Assembly: GCA_963682025.1 (NCBI GenBank)
Contig: OY821519.1
Span: forward strand, 9,290,668-9,354,667
Source of the DNA: Cordilura impudica
Taxonomy: Eukaryota > Arthropoda > Insecta > Diptera > Scathophagidae
DNA: 64,000 nucleotides
Direction of reading: 5' to 3'
Shown: positions 33,872-46,359 of the stretch, piece after piece
How positions within the stretch are numbered: the stretch's first letter is position 1
Layout of the letters: each line of letters begins with the position of its first letter
The notes under the pieces: generated by a model
Databases searched by the model: none
Told to the model about the DNA's origin: nothing
What the model saw: only the letters and a program-made list of their open reading frames with translations
Program-made: the position numbers and the translations under genes

Positions 33872-36800
33872 CTGGATTTAATTAAAGTCGTCGAACCCGT
33901 TAAGAAAAGAAAATATGTTTGACCATTTTTTTTTTTTTTTGAGAGAGAAAAGTGATTAGAAAGAATAACAAAAAAAAAACAAGGGAAATCTGAGAATTTT
34001 ATTTTCAAAAGAGAAACTATAGAATTTCGTCCCATAAAATTCAACGAGAAATTAAGTAATAGCGAGGTATGCAAAGCGTAAAACTAATTACACAAATCAA
34101 GGACTTGTAAGTTGTTTTTTTCTTAGTGGCTGAAATCGAGGAAATTTAAAATTTTTGAAGAAAATTTTTTAATATTTTTTCCATTACAAAAATTATATTC
34201 CATATAAAGAAACTATACTTTTGTTCTGAACAAAAAACTGCAAAAGTTTTCTAGTGATTTGATTTGGAAATATCAAACATTTTTCTTTGAGTGTAATAAT
34301 GATTAACGGTAAATAACAGAGTTGTTTTAGGAGGAATTTGCTACTCAAAAGCTAAACCAGTGCATTAGTCTGTGTTAATTTAACAACTTTAAAATATTTA
34401 ATTTTTTTTTTTTAAATAAATAAAGAAATTTTAATTTTTTTTAATTAAAACAAACTAAAAAAAAGTTTTTAAAAAACTTTATAAATAACTTGAACAAAAA
34501 TAATGAAAAACAAAAAGAAAAATAAACAAAAAGGCAATTCAAATCAAACGAGTTACAAAGTGATGTTTTATAAACAATATTTTATTTTATAATTTTATTT
34601 TTTTGGTTTAAAATATTAATTAAAAACTACTTGTTAAGAAAAAAATAAGAAAGAAAGAAAAACAAAAAAAAAAACAAAAAAAAAACAAACCTAATGAAAA
34701 TATTAAATAAAATTAATAAAAGCAAAATGGCTAAAGAAAATCCAAAACAAAAGAAATCTTAAAAAGAAGTGTTAAAAAGTGGAAATAAAATGATTTGAAA
34801 AAAAAAAATGGAAAATAATAAAACGACCAAAAATTATTCAAGCCGTTTAAACAAGGTAATTTTTTTTAAGGTTTTTGCAAAAAAAAACTTTTCTAGAAAC
34901 CAACACTTTTTAACACTATTTTTGAGAGACGACAAACAAAAATTTTTTTTTAAATTTTGTTTTTATTAATTTTATTTATCCAAACAAAACGTAATGTAAA
35001 TCTTTAAATCTCCCTTCCCCCCCCCCACAAGCTCTTATGTAAATAGTTAAGTCATTAGTTTGTAGGAATTTTTATCTTAATACGTTTTTAAATAAAAACA
35101 CACAACAATCTTTTTAAAATATATAAATAAATATATTTAAACACAAAATAATTATATGAAAAAAAAGAAAACCGAGATTCTGCTATAAGAATTTCTTGGA
35201 TATTTTAGTCAAACAAATAAAAGTTGTAGGCTATATAAAAAAAAATATTAATTGAAAAAAAAAAAATAAAAAATATTACAACTTTACATGCCACAACAAT
35301 TTATATGCCCTTCTTAAGCTAAAAAAAGAAAAAAAAAAACAAAATCTTAAAAAAAATTAGTTAAAATTTATTGAAATTTTTTTAGAGCCGTAAGTTGTAT
35401 AAAAAAAAAAACCAAGTAAAACTTAATTTAATTTTGTATAAACAAAAATCATTGTTTTTTAAACCTTAATTTTTTTCAAACCCCTTTTTTCAGTGTAATA
35501 TTTTTTACTATATCTAAATTTTTTTCTTGTATGAAATTTTAAAATATTTTTATTTTTTATTTTTATTTTGCTAAAACGAAAAAAAAAAACAAATTCCTAA
35601 AACAAAATTTAAATATATTGTGAAAATTTTTAAGTGTTAAACATTTGTAAGAAATATTAAAAAATAAAATCCAATTATAAAAATAATATAAAAAAAAAAT
35701 CGTAATAATTTATAATAGCGGCTAAAACACAAAAACAAAATTATTGTTTATATTAAAAAAAAAAGAAAAACAAAAAATTGATTGCAAAACATTCCTTCAA
35801 TAAAATTGTATAAAATTAATGAAAATAAAATAAAACAAACTTTAAAATAAATAATTCAATGGTAGAAAAGGATTCAAAACAAGTCAACGGTTCTTACCAC
35901 CACCATTCTATACAAAATATAAAATAGAAAAAAGAATGAAAAAATAAATATTATAAAAAAAATTCAAAAAAAAAAAAAAAAAATACTTCTGTTTTTATTG
36001 ACTTGCAAATTATATGTAAATAGCCCTTCTTCTATTTGCCGGCGGTTTAACAGAGCAGGTTTATAAATGAGAGGTTTATAAATCAGAAATAACTTTAGAA
36101 GAATTAATATTTCCTTAGAGTTAAAAATTTTCTATAATTATTTTTCTATATATTTCTATGCTACAAGCTCTATGTTCAACATTTTTTTTCTGTGGAAAAT
36201 TATTAACTTTTCAAGAATATTTGTAAAATAGAAATTTGTTATGTCTGTGGAATTTAAAGCATTTCTAGGGGTCTCTTCATTTGAATAGACATATAATGAG
36301 CTTGTGTTTTATATATAATTTCATTTCGAATTTTCTTTAAAGATATTTTAAAAATATAAAAATAGTTTAAGTAGTTGGTATAAATGTCTTTATAATAAGA
36401 TATCAGCCAAAAAAATCGGTTTACCTCTTTAGTTCAAATATATCAGATTTTAGTAGAAATAGGTAGGAGTATTAAATTCGGCTCTTCCGAATATTCCCTA
36501 AAAAAAAAAGAATCCAAAACTCGTCAGCAATATTATCTTTAAGCCGTGCTGACATTGCTTTTAAATTTGTCCAGTAGTTTCAGAGATATTGTAGAAGTTT
36601 TGAAAAAAAAAGAATAATTGGAAAACAAATTTTTTTTACTCTTTGAAAATTCATAAAAAATAAAAGTCCGAAAAAATCACGGTATTGTCTTAAAAGCATT
36701 TAGGTAATTATATTTCGAATGAAATGAGCTTTATTTCATTGTAATCGGTATACAACTTTTGATTCTGTTCACAATTTACTGAGAAAACTCAATTGATAAA

Positions 36801-37002
36801 AATCGCGATTTCCATACAAAAATAATATTTTTTAATATGTGTGGGTTTGCTGCTGTTCTATTTATATTACAAGTGTGTTTTTAGGCCACTGATTTCAGAT
36901 ATTATTTTCTTTCAGCTATACTTTTCAATTTATCAAAAAAAAAAAAAAAAAAAAAAAAAGGATTTTAAAGAAAAAAAAAAAAAAAAAAAAAATCATCACA
37001 AA
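33872..37002 (+). other. vvl 3' flank, probable 3' UTR in its first part
   Basis: Very AT-rich with many AATAAA-like hexamers (for example near 34,420, 34,790 and 35,810), so a polyadenylation site cannot be chosen. Poly-A runs at 36,936-36,992. No coding frame and no window repeat family until 37,003. Confidence 0.4.
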
Positions 37003-37690
37003 TCTGTGGTTTTCTAGAATAACCGCGTATGTTATAAAATCAAAATGTTGAGGGGAGCCAAAAAACGTTATATTTTAAATTATGGGCTCGATATAAAGTT
37101 TTTAGAGCTTTCTATTTAACAGTCCTGTAGATCTGGGCAATAAATATTTTATATAAAATTTCGAGTCAAAAATCTTCAGAGGAATAGGTCCTAGAGAAGG
37201 ACGAAAAAATAATATGTAAATAACACTTAAAGTGTGTGCAGATAAAACAACTTATGTCGATAAACGTCGTTTTCTTTGCAAAATAAAACTACCAATGCAA
37301 CCATCGATGTAAACATAAGTGGTTGTTGCTTGAAAAATGGATTTTTTTGTTCGTCAACAAAAAGTTAACGGGACTTAGGATGAGAATATAACAATATATT
37401 AAGAATAATAGTGACAAAAAATAACAGAAATAAACACACGTTTTTATAAGTGGTTATAAGCTGAAAACTAATCCAAAATTATTTTTAATTTTTTTTCCTT
37501 AATAACAACGTATGTCGCTATGTGTCGTTTTCTCAGAAAATAATTTGTCAGCGATCAAACGTAGGTTGACATAAGTCGTTAGTGCTGCAAATTAATTTAA
37601 TAAACATACGTCGTTACTTAAAGAAAAAACTCAGAAATGGTCAATATTTAAAAAAAAAATTTAACACATGTAAAGAGCGTTAAAAATTAA
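37003..37690 (+). mobile_element. Truncated copy of the 737-bp TCTGTGGTTTTC MITE
   Basis: Begins TCTGTGGTTTTCTAGAATAA and aligns inversely to 48520-47830, including the ACGTCGTTTTC and CAGCGATCAAACGTAG blocks. It stops at about 37690, where a DD41D element end (CAGGGTGTTCCGAG) begins right after a TA, so that element inserted into it and the distal end was lost. Confidence 0.7.
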
Positions 37691-37693
37691 TAT

Positions 37694-38445
37694 ACAGGGT
37701 GTTCCGAGAACTTTCCGAAAAAATTAAATGCGCGATAGCTTAGATCAATATGAATATTTTTTGTTCTAGCACCACTGTTCTAACCCCTACCGTCTTCGAG
37801 TTATTGAATCTCAAAGATAAAAGCATTTGTGAATGCATTTCTTAAATTTCAAAAACAACTTTAAATTTTTAAATAAATTTTCTTTGAATTAATTGTTTAA
37901 AAAAAAATTTTTCTTTCTTTTTTTACAAATGCTCAAATGCTCACCATGCATGGTGGTGCATTTTACATATCGTCGCCTAATTTCAGCGGTAGTAACATCC
38001 AGCGTTATTTCTTCCTGAATGGTTTGGAAGGCCTCGTTTATTTTGCGTTTAAGTTTATTGCATGAAATTATTTCTTCATTGTAAACGAACTCTTTTGCCC
38101 GACCCCAAACATAAAAATCTAACGGTGTTAGATCCGGAGACCTCGGTAGCCATTTGATTGGTCCATTGCGTCCAATCCAATTCGTACCAAAACTATTGTT
38201 TAAAAAGTTCTTGACTACAATGCTAGAGTGTACGGGACAACCGTCTTGTTAAAAGGTAATTCCGGCTAATGTTGCTAATGGCAAATTATCGAGACGCTCT
38301 CGATTCGTTTTGGAGGAAATCCATGTACAATGTTGCATTTAACCGATCTGGTAAGAAAAAGGGGCCTATAACGCAATTTCCGATGAGGCCTGCCCAAACA
38401 TTGAGACTAAAACGGTTTTGGTGCTTTGTTTGCCGTTTTTTGTGC
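37694..38445 (-). pseudogene. DD41D mariner-type transposase fragment
   Basis: On the minus strand the pieces read LNVWAGLIGNCVIGPFFLPD (~38,390), QDGCPVHSSIVVKNFL (~38,230) and WLPRSPDLTPLDFYVWGRAK (~38,130). They continue to a C-terminus near 37,925. The second Asp (QQD-type) and the LTPLD Asp are 41 residues apart. CAGGGTGTTCCGAGAACTTT at 37694 is the probable TIR. The N-terminal half and the other TIR are missing, and a stop separates the two main pieces. It is a different DD41D lineage from those at 20.6 and 42.6 kb. Confidence 0.7.
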
Positions 38446-38639
38446 GGATTTTCTTGCAGAAAATCACAGAAATATCATAATATAATTACAATTCATCGAA
38501 AAATTTCTTTTGTAAAATTTTCTTAAATTATCTTGCTGAGAGGGATTATTTTTAATGATCCTGCAATGGCCAAAAATATGTTATCACAGAATTCATTCAA
38601 TTTTCACTCGTTTTTTTTGCACATACATGTTTTAGAAAG

Positions 38640-38820
38640 CTATTTTAATGCGATTTTTCATAAAACCAAAAAAAAAAAAGCAAAATTGGCTCCCAGCCGA
38701 TCAACTTTGGGCGTGAAGAAAATATAACTTGTTTTTTTTTTTTTTTTTTTACTTAAACAACCATTACTCAGCCATTTTTTTGTGATTTTCAAAAATTTTA
38801 TTCTTTTTCAAAGGTACCAA
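38640..38820 (+). repeat. Repeat unit shared with 40645-40815
   Basis: AGCTATTTTAATGCGATTTT, GGCTCCCAGCCGATCAA and AACAACCATTACTCAGCC recur in the same order at 40645-40815. The two units bracket the Tc1-like remnant. Confidence 0.65.
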
Positions 38821-38871
38821 TTAGATCTTTAAAAAAGAAAACAATTTTGAAAATCGCTTATTCAAATTAAA

Positions 38872-40394
38872 CATTCAAATTTTTTGCCACTCTGAATTAA
38901 CTGCCTCTATGAGATCTCTCTTGTTTGACCGTATTTTTCGATCTACAATTTTCCACAGAATTTCTGTAGGATTATGCTCTGGTGATTGGGTTGACAATTC
39001 CAAAACACCAACTGCTTTAGATTGTAGCCATTCGGTTACAATTTTGGTGGCCTGTATCCAATTCCTGTTAGATTATCTTTTATCACATGAATTGAACCCA
39101 TACCTTGGCCCAAAAATGAAGCTCATACGAAAATATTGCCACCGTCAAACTTAACAGTTTAATTTTTATATATTGGGTCTAGTCTTTTCGCTTTGGCCGT
39201 CGTACAAATGTTGTTCCACCATGGCCTATTAAATTAAACTTGAGCTCATCTGAAAAGAGAAAAGTATTCCAATTCCGTCTCATATCCGTCGTTGATATCA
39301 GTTTTTCACTGGACGATATCAATCAAGATCAGCCTCAATTGCAGTTCGAATACATATTTTTAGTTTAACATTGTTAATGAACTTTTTAGGTAGCATTTTT
39401 TGACATTTTTTAAATTATCTTGCTATTAAATTATTCTGCCTTTGATCCGTTTTACGGGGCCCACCGCCTAAATGTTGAGTCGTCACCGTACTAAATTTTT
39501 CACGATATTTTTTGATAATTTTTGAAAATATGAATTTATTTATAAATATTTCATTTACTTAAGACCAGGAGTGAAATCATTTATAATTCTGGTTTCTAAC
39601 TGTCCGCAATACGTAATTGTTGCCATTATTTTAGAATAATTAATTTTCAATTGTGTTTAAAAAAAAAAGAAACGTCAAAAAATATAAATATTTAAATAAC
39701 GGTTAAGTTTTTATATATTTTCTTTCATACCATCTTCTATTTCTATTGCTTTCATCAATTCTGGTACGGAAGTTGAAAAGTTTCCATTGTTTTGGCATCA
39801 CGAAAAAATATATATTTTTTTCATATATATATATATATTTTTTTTAATTGTAAAATATCGAAAAATGCATTTTCTACCCCATAAAATATATATATTCTTG
39901 ATCTTTATAACAACTCAAGTCGATATAGGGATGTGTGTCTTTCCGTCTTTCTGTTGAAATCACGCTCATATACAAAATAAACCATTTACCTGGGTAAGGT
40001 TACAATAATATTATTTGCCATTATTTTGAGCAGGCTGGTGTTGAAAATGAGGAAAATCGAGCATCGTTGTGCCGACACATGTCCAAAAAGATAAAGACAA
40101 CTCTAAAAAAATCTACAAATTCAGTGCGTTTGTCGTAATAATTTAGTATTGAGTTGATCAAATTATCAAATTGTTGCTTTTAAAAAATATTTTGTTTTCA
40201 CGTGTTATAGTAGTGCAATCAGTCCAGCTGTTAATGTAAACGTAAAGCCGATGTGGATGGTACCAGAGATTCGACTTAGCCGAATTGAGCAGTCTTACTT
40301 GTTTGCAACAAATTTGTTATCTTTCGATAGAGAACACACCAAAGAGTGATTAAAAATATATAAATAATTTTGGAGCTTGGAACGGAAAATTATT
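38872..40394 (-). pseudogene. Tc1-like transposase remnant plus adjoining repeat, copy 1
   Basis: Parallel to 53484-55033 over its whole length. Minus-strand Tc1 motifs are fragmentary, and an internal deletion of about 40 bp removes the HENDPNH block present in copy 2. The second half (about 39,820-40,394) is non-coding repeat with a GTCTTTCCGTCTTTC microsatellite remnant. Confidence 0.6.
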
Positions 40395-40644
40395 AAAATA
40401 CAAAATTGGCAAATTCAGAATTTTGTAAAAGTTTGTAATTTATTGTCACCCATTGTATATAAAAATAGTAGAATTTTTTAATCACTAGGACTTGCTTTTA
40501 TTCGTACAAAAGGGAGATTTCCCCAAAAAAACAGAAATAGAATTTCATTCCATGCAAAATAAGCGCTACAGTATTTTCTAAGTTTCCCTATAAGCTCGTA
40601 ATATATAAAATATTTTAACCGCTCTCTGTTCCATTATAATTATT

Positions 40645-40815
40645 AAGCTATTTTAATATGATTTTTCATAAAGCTAAAAAAAGCAAATTGGCTCCCAGCC
40701 GATCAAATTTGAGCGTTAAACTTTTTTATTTTTTTTTTACTCAAACAACCATTACTCAGCCTTTTTTTTTTTTGGTGATTTTCTAAAATTTTATTCTTTT
40801 TTCTTTTTCAAAGGT
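40645..40815 (+). repeat. Repeat unit shared with 38640-38820
   Basis: See 38640. The preceding 40487-40640 block (GACTTGCTTTTATTCGTACA and following) also resembles 52245-52440. Confidence 0.6.
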
Positions 40816-41189
40816 AATCGCTTAATGAAGAATTAAGTTATGTTTTTTGAACTTTTAGTTTTTGGATATAAGCACAAATTTGATTAGTTGAAAATGCGAG
40901 CTGATGGAGAAAAATAGAGATTAGATTTGAAATCAGCGACCTCAAATTAGTAAAAAATTGCAATAAAGTTCCAGTCAACACCAAAAAAGTTCAAATTTGT
41001 TCCCTTGTGTTATTAATAAATTTGCTATTCGTCACTCGTGAGCAAATGGGCTGTTAGTTTTGTCACTTCTGTCACAATATCCAAATAACAGATATTCTAA
41101 AAGTTTTCTGATCCATGCAAACCAACCAAAAAATTAAAATTCTTCAGATTTCAATTAAGCCCTTCAGAAAGCAAGCTACCGCCTAGTAA
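40816..41189. other. Non-coding stretch
   Basis: No gene or repeat recognised. Confidence 0.4.
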
Positions 41190-41525
41190 TACAGTGGTGT
41201 GAATTTAAAAAAAAAAAAAAAATTATAAACATTTTATTTTTTGTGTAACTTTAAGTTATTTTTATTCAATATTAACTTAACAAATTGGAATATCAATGGG
41301 GAAATTCAAAACTTAAAAAAACATATTTACATAAATATACTTCAAATTGACTTGTTTTGCCTGTGAACAAAAATAAAGCCATCAAATTTAGTTACCTGAA
41401 ATATACTAAAAATAAAATAAATATGTGTATTAAATAAAATATATGTGTCAGTTATCATTTAGTGTACCTCAGTATTTAGTAGAATAACCATTATTTTGAA
41501 TAACGGCTAAGCAACGACTTTACAT

Positions 41526-42429
41526 TTAATCCATCAGCTTCTGACAAGTTTTTATTGGAATATTCTTCCAAGCAGCTTCAACCAATGTCCATAACTCGTT
41601 TTTATTAAATGGATACTTTCCTTTAAGAGCCATTTTAACTTCTTGCCACAAGTTCTCAATAGGATTTAAGTCTGGCGACTGTGCAGGCCAGCTTAAAACC
41701 TCGACCCTATTGTGTTCGAACCAAAGTTTTGCCCGCTTCGATGTGTGATTCGGGTCGTTGTCATGTAGAAACACCCATCGAAGCGGCATTTCCAATTCAG
41801 CATAAGGCATCATGATGTTATTTAAAATATTTATATAGTACACAGCGTCCATTGTATCCTCAATCCGAAATAAAGGCCCTATACCATAGTAGGAAAAACA
41901 GCCCACCATCATGTTTCACAGTTTTTATGGTGTATTGGGGACGGTATTCGGTGTTAGGGGGTCTGCGTAAAGGAAGGCCGCTTCTGTCAGAGTTAAACAA
42001 ATTCGCTTTTGTTTCATCGGACCAGAAAATATTCCGCCACTTGCTTATTGGCCAATTCATCACATGTACTCTGGCGAATTCCAATCTTTTTTTTATGTTT
42101 CGTTTTGAAAGGTATGGAACTTTTCGGGCACTTTTTGCTTTCAAATTGTTTTTTATTAACATTTTTCTTATTGTAGAGGTATCGACATCCAGCTTATATT
42201 CCTTTTTAAGGCCGGAAGATGTAACAAAAGGGTCCTTTCTTTTCAAAATATCCGTAATTTTTGATTTTTTCCCTCTTTTTTCTGGTTTGAATTTATATTT
42301 TACAGCATTTGCTACCATTTTCTTCGTGCATCTAACAACTTCAGCAATTTGTCTGTAGCTTTTACCTTCTTTATAGAGCTGTTTTATTATTTCCCGGCGC
42401 TCGTGACTGCAATGCTTACCTCTGCCCAT
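41526..42429 (-). pseudogene. Tc1-like DD34E transposase, one break
   Basis: The N-terminus at 42429 begins MGRGKHCSHERREIIKQLYK, a helix-turn-helix; a second DNA-binding segment follows (VDTSTIRKML). The catalytic residues are Asp in FWSDETKANLF, Asp in FLHDNDPNHTS, and Glu in SPDLNPIENLW, with 34 residues between the last two. A deletion with frameshift at about 41,860-41,912 separates the first Asp half from the rest and removes part of the usual GGGSVMVWG-type block. Otherwise the frame is clean, so inactivation is fairly recent. Confidence 0.85.
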
Positions 42430-42601
42430 TCTGGAGTCTAAATAATAATTTTTTACATAGGATTCTTTAGAATATTAATAAAAATAAATAAAACTTACCT
42501 TTTGTTTAAAATTTAAGACCGAATTAGTTTTTTGCGTTTAAATTTTCTTTTTTTTAAATTGACTCTATTTTATTGTACACTTCTTTGAATAACCATCAAT
42601 A

Positions 42602-43909
42602 TAAAGGGTCCGCCATCTAACGTTTTTTTTTTTTTCCAACTAGTGTTTGTTTCATGAATGGTAACACTTAGCCCATGTCTGATTTGACAGATAATTAGTT
42701 TTATCTTTCCGCTGAACGAATATGGTTGTGTAATACGCTTGAACAACGCTGGGAAATATTGCGACATTACTTTGAAAATCATGGTAATGTTGCAGAATGT
42801 GTGCGAAAATTGCGTACGGATTTTGGAAGAAGAGAAGCACCGTCAGCTCCGTATATTGTGAAAAAAAGTGAAAGAAACTGGCATGCTCATCGATAAACCA
42901 AAGCGTGAAAAGCCAAAAACAGTGCGTACACCCGAGAATATTGCTGCTGTTGCAGAAAGTGTACGTGAAGCGCCATCAACATCAATTCACCGTCGTTCTC
43001 AAGAATTGAACATTTCGGAGGCATCATTGAGACGAATTTTGCATAAAGACCTTGGTATGACGCCATACAAAGTCCAATTGGTTCAGGAGTTGAAGCCAAC
43101 TGACCATCCAATGCGTTTTCGCTTCGCTAAGTGGGCCTGCGATCGACTTACAGAAGATGCCGATTTTGCCAAAAAAAATCATCTTTTCAGATGAAGCTCA
43201 TTTTGATCTTGGCGGGTATGTAAACAAGCAAAATTGTCGCATTTGGGGCACAGAAAACCCGCACGCATATATTGAAAAGCCGATACACCCAAAACGAGTC
43301 ACTGTTTGGTGCGGATTTTGGTCCAGAGGCATAATTGGGCCATTTTTCTTCGAAAATGAGCAAGGAGTGGCCGTTACAGTCAATGGCGATCGTTATCGGG
43401 CCATGTTGAACGAATTTTTGTTCACAAAAATTGAAGAGGAGGATATTGGCAACATTTGGTTTCAACAGGACGGCGCTACGAGCCACACAGCCGAAGCTAC
43501 ACTCGATGTTTTGCGCCCTGTTTTTGAAGATCGCATTATCAGCCGCAGAGCTGATGTCGTTTGGCCACCTCGGAGCTGCGACTTGACACCGTTGGACTAT
43601 TATTTGTGGGGTGCCCTCAAAGATAAGTGTTAGGCCAACAAGCCAGAGACAATTGACGCTTTAAAGGACAATATTCGTGAAGCCATTGGTGAAATACAGC
43701 TGCACACAATCGATAATGTGCTTAAAAATTGGACCGATTGTGTAGGCTACTGCATGGCCAGCCGAGGCAGCCATTTGAATGAAATTATTTTCCATTATTA
43801 ACCGAAAGGATTGTACTTTCAAATAAAAAAAGAAATTTGAGATAATATTCAGTAGTTTTTTTTTATAGCATTTTCAAAGAAAAAAAAAAGTTATTTGGCG
43901 GACCCTTTA
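42602..43909 (+). mobile_element. DD41D mariner-type transposon nested in the Tc1-like element, ~1.3 kb
   Basis: The ends AAGGGTCCGCCA and TGGCGGACCCTT are inverted repeats flanked by TATA on both sides, so the exact TA duplication is ambiguous by two bases. It is inserted in the 5' flank of the Tc1-like transposase gene. The outer element's termini are intact on both sides, so it was there first. Confidence 0.85.
42730..43801 (+). pseudogene. DD41D transposase with two frameshifts and one nonsense codon
   Basis: Similar throughout to the intact protein at 20748-21833. Pieces are LEQRWEILRHYFENHGNVAE (~42,750), TVRTPENIAAVAESV (~42,920), IIFSDEAHFDLGGYVNKQNC (~43,180), WFQQDGATSHTA (~43,460) and RSCDLTPLDYYLWG (~43,575). 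The second and third acidic residues are 41 apart. Frameshifts sit in A-runs at about 42,863 and 43,172. A UAG at 43631-43633 interrupts the frame, which then continues to UAA at 43799-43801 with a recognisable C-terminus (SHLNEIIFHY). Confidence 0.85.
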
Positions 43910-44090
43910 TAATGACAAAGACCGAAAGAACAATAACAATTGAACAATTGAAAATAACGGGATTATATTCATTACAGAACATATCAATAAATTACAGCCA
44001 TTGTTGCCATGAAACACAGCGCAAGTGTTTCTAAAAAACGCTGAAAGTTTTGAGGAGTAGGTGACTCTTTTCATATCTCACCACTGTATA

Positions 44091-44740
44091 TGGGGCGTTT
44101 CATAGATTTTCAAAATATAGTACACTAACATAAAATGCTTTAATCAAGAAAAATCTGAATTTTTGGGAAAATCGGACCAAGGACACGCCCACCTCCCATA
44201 TGATTTAAAATTATAAATTGTTACTTTGGCTACATCAATGAACGAAACATTATGAGAATCTGTGTATATGATACGTATAAGCCTAGTAATGTGTGTGTCA
44301 ATCCTAATTGTAACTGCAACAAGGACTCTAAGTTCCTACCATATATCCTTTATTTGAAATACGCTATAACGCACAGAAACAGTATCCGATTTTCATGAAA
44401 CTTGGCACCTCATATTTTTTACTATATTAAAATAAAATCGAACTGTCAATATAGAAAATGTAAAAGTATTCATTTTTTAATGAGTTTAAAATACTATTGC
44501 AAGAAGACATTAAAATAGAGGGAGTGACAAATTCATATCTCGTTCAATTTTTAGATTCACTCTTGTATTAAACCCTTGTATGTTAGTAAACTTTGAACAA
44601 AACTCGTGAATTTTTAAATTTTTTAAATTAATTTTTTTTATTTTTGCTTTGGCAAAAAAGACAATTATATCAACTTACAAAAACAGAAGAAGAAAACAAT
44701 TAAATTTAACATTAAATAAAAAAAAAAATACTTATAAGTT
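44091..44740. other. Non-coding stretch
   Basis: AT-rich; no gene or repeat recognised. Confidence 0.4.
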
Positions 44741-44744
44741 ATAA

Positions 44745-45060
44745 CTAAGCATCATCGCTACTTGATCCTTCCCAAAACCATATTTCACTTAATGAAGAAT
44801 TTCTTTCATTTTCTTCTCTTTGTTCATCTTCTCTGTCGACATTTTCTCTTAGTATATATTTTTCAATTTCTTCATCTACCAATTTACATTTAATCTGTAT
44901 ATTTCTCATTGATGTTAACACTGGATCGGAAGACAAAAACAAATGGGTTACTAAATCTTTATTTGTGTCCTCTCGCGATGTTTTCCACGTGTGAGACAAT
45001 CGTGTATTTCTTATAATTTTATGACTAGCTTCTTCAGATCAAAACCCTGGAATAAAGAAG
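44745..45060 (-). pseudogene. Transib-type transposase, C-terminal fragment
   Basis: On the minus strand SEEASHKIIRNTRLSHTWKT (Glu region) runs into SREDTNKDLVTHLFLSSDP, then an acidic tail. The order and motifs match the C-terminal ends at 16.4 kb and 24.4-24.7 kb. The rest of the gene is absent; a Helitron begins 10 bp beyond. Confidence 0.65.
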
Positions 45061-45069
45061 ATGATTATA

Positions 45070-45434
45070 TCTATAATATTAATTTCTTGTGACTGATGTT
45101 TTGTTCTACCGTTTTATCCCAATTTTGATCAAACATATATTATTTGAAAGGTATTTCTTTTTAGCCGTTTTGCAGATTTACAGATTTTTAAATTTTTTCC
45201 TTTATTTTGAGTAAATTGCATTTAAAGTTGCTACTAACACATACATAAAATTATACAATGCTATGTATGTGTTTAGTAAATTTGTTAATGTGTTTGTAAT
45301 AAAAATGAGTTTGTTTTTTGTGTTGATTTGTGAATTGGCTATAATTGAATATCATACTTTTAGGGTCTTTACTTAATGAAAAAATAAAATTTCCTAGAAT
45401 TTGCACTCGAATTTCGAGGGCTGGAATCTGCTAG
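45070..45434 (+). mobile_element. Non-autonomous Helitron, 365 bp
   Basis: TC start, CTAG end before T; first of three adjacent copies. The usual AGGCTAGGCGA segment after the start is deleted. Confidence 0.75.
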
Positions 45435-45446
45435 TTTTTATTATTA

Positions 45447-45614
45447 CTAGCAGATTCCAGCGCTCGAAATTCGAGTGCAATTTTATAGCAACTTTATTTC
45501 TCAACTTAGCCAATTCGCAAACCAACATTTGTTTTGGTGTATTATTATTGTGAATGAAGATAACAAAGTCATTAACAAACACATTAACAAATTTAATAAA
45601 ACACACACAGCGCA
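45447..45614 (-). mobile_element. Non-autonomous Helitron, truncated, inverse
   Basis: Its CTAG end faces the CTAG end of 45070-45434 across 12 bp. It is cut off at 45614, where the next copy begins. Confidence 0.7.
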
Positions 45615-45979
45615 TCTATATTATTAATAGGCTGCGCGATTTCTTGTGGCCGATGTTTCGTTCTACCGTTTTATCCCGATTTTGACCACACGTATATTAT
45701 TTGACAGGTATTTCTTTTTAGCCGATTTGCAGATTTACAGATTTTTGAATTTTTTCCTTTATTTTGAGTAAATTGCATTTAAAGTTGCTACTTCCATAAA
45801 ATTATACATATGTATGCTATGTGTGTGTTTATTAAATTTGTTATTAAGTTTGTAATAAAAATGAGTTTGTTTTTTGTGTTGATTTGTGAATTGGCTATAA
45901 TTGGTTAACGTCTTTATTTAATGAAAAAATAAAATTTCCTAGAATTTGCGCTCGAATTTCGAGGGCTGGAATCTGCTAG
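45615..45979 (+). mobile_element. Non-autonomous Helitron, 365 bp
   Basis: Starts TCTATATTATTAATAGGC after A and ends CTGCTAG before T. It abuts the truncated inverse copy; the missing half of that copy is not found on its far side. Confidence 0.75.
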
Positions 45980-46359
45980 TTTAAATTTATAAGTTTTCAT
46001 CAGTAGACATAAATATATAAATTCCTATTGTTATTGAAAAACTCAATAACATGACATTCATTAACTAAAATTTTACAGACAGTGCTAGGCATATAATACC
46101 ACCCATAATGTATTAGGTACATATGTATTTCTAGTTATCATTAGTATTTCCTTGAAGGTTTTTATATTAATTGAAGATCCATAACACCCTCAATATCAAT
46201 TATCAATTTTATCAATTCCAGTTATTTTGGCCGCTTCTTCACTTAAAAAAATCGACGAACAGTATCTCCGTCGTTCGTATTACCGTATCCAGACTTAACT
46301 TGGTCGATTACACAGGGAAAATTTTGCTACATATGCTGATGAAGACCTAAGTCTATAAT

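Larger units (their letters stand above)
41192..44086 (-). mobile_element. Tc1-like (DD34E) transposon, split by a nested DD41D element
   Basis: The ends CAGTGGTG (41192) and CACCACTG (to 44086) are inverted and flanked by TA at 41190-41191 and 44087-44088. Subtracting the nested element at 42602-43909 leaves about 1.59 kb, the normal size of a Tc1 element. The transposase lies on the minus strand at 41526-42429, upstream of the nested insertion. Confidence 0.85.
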
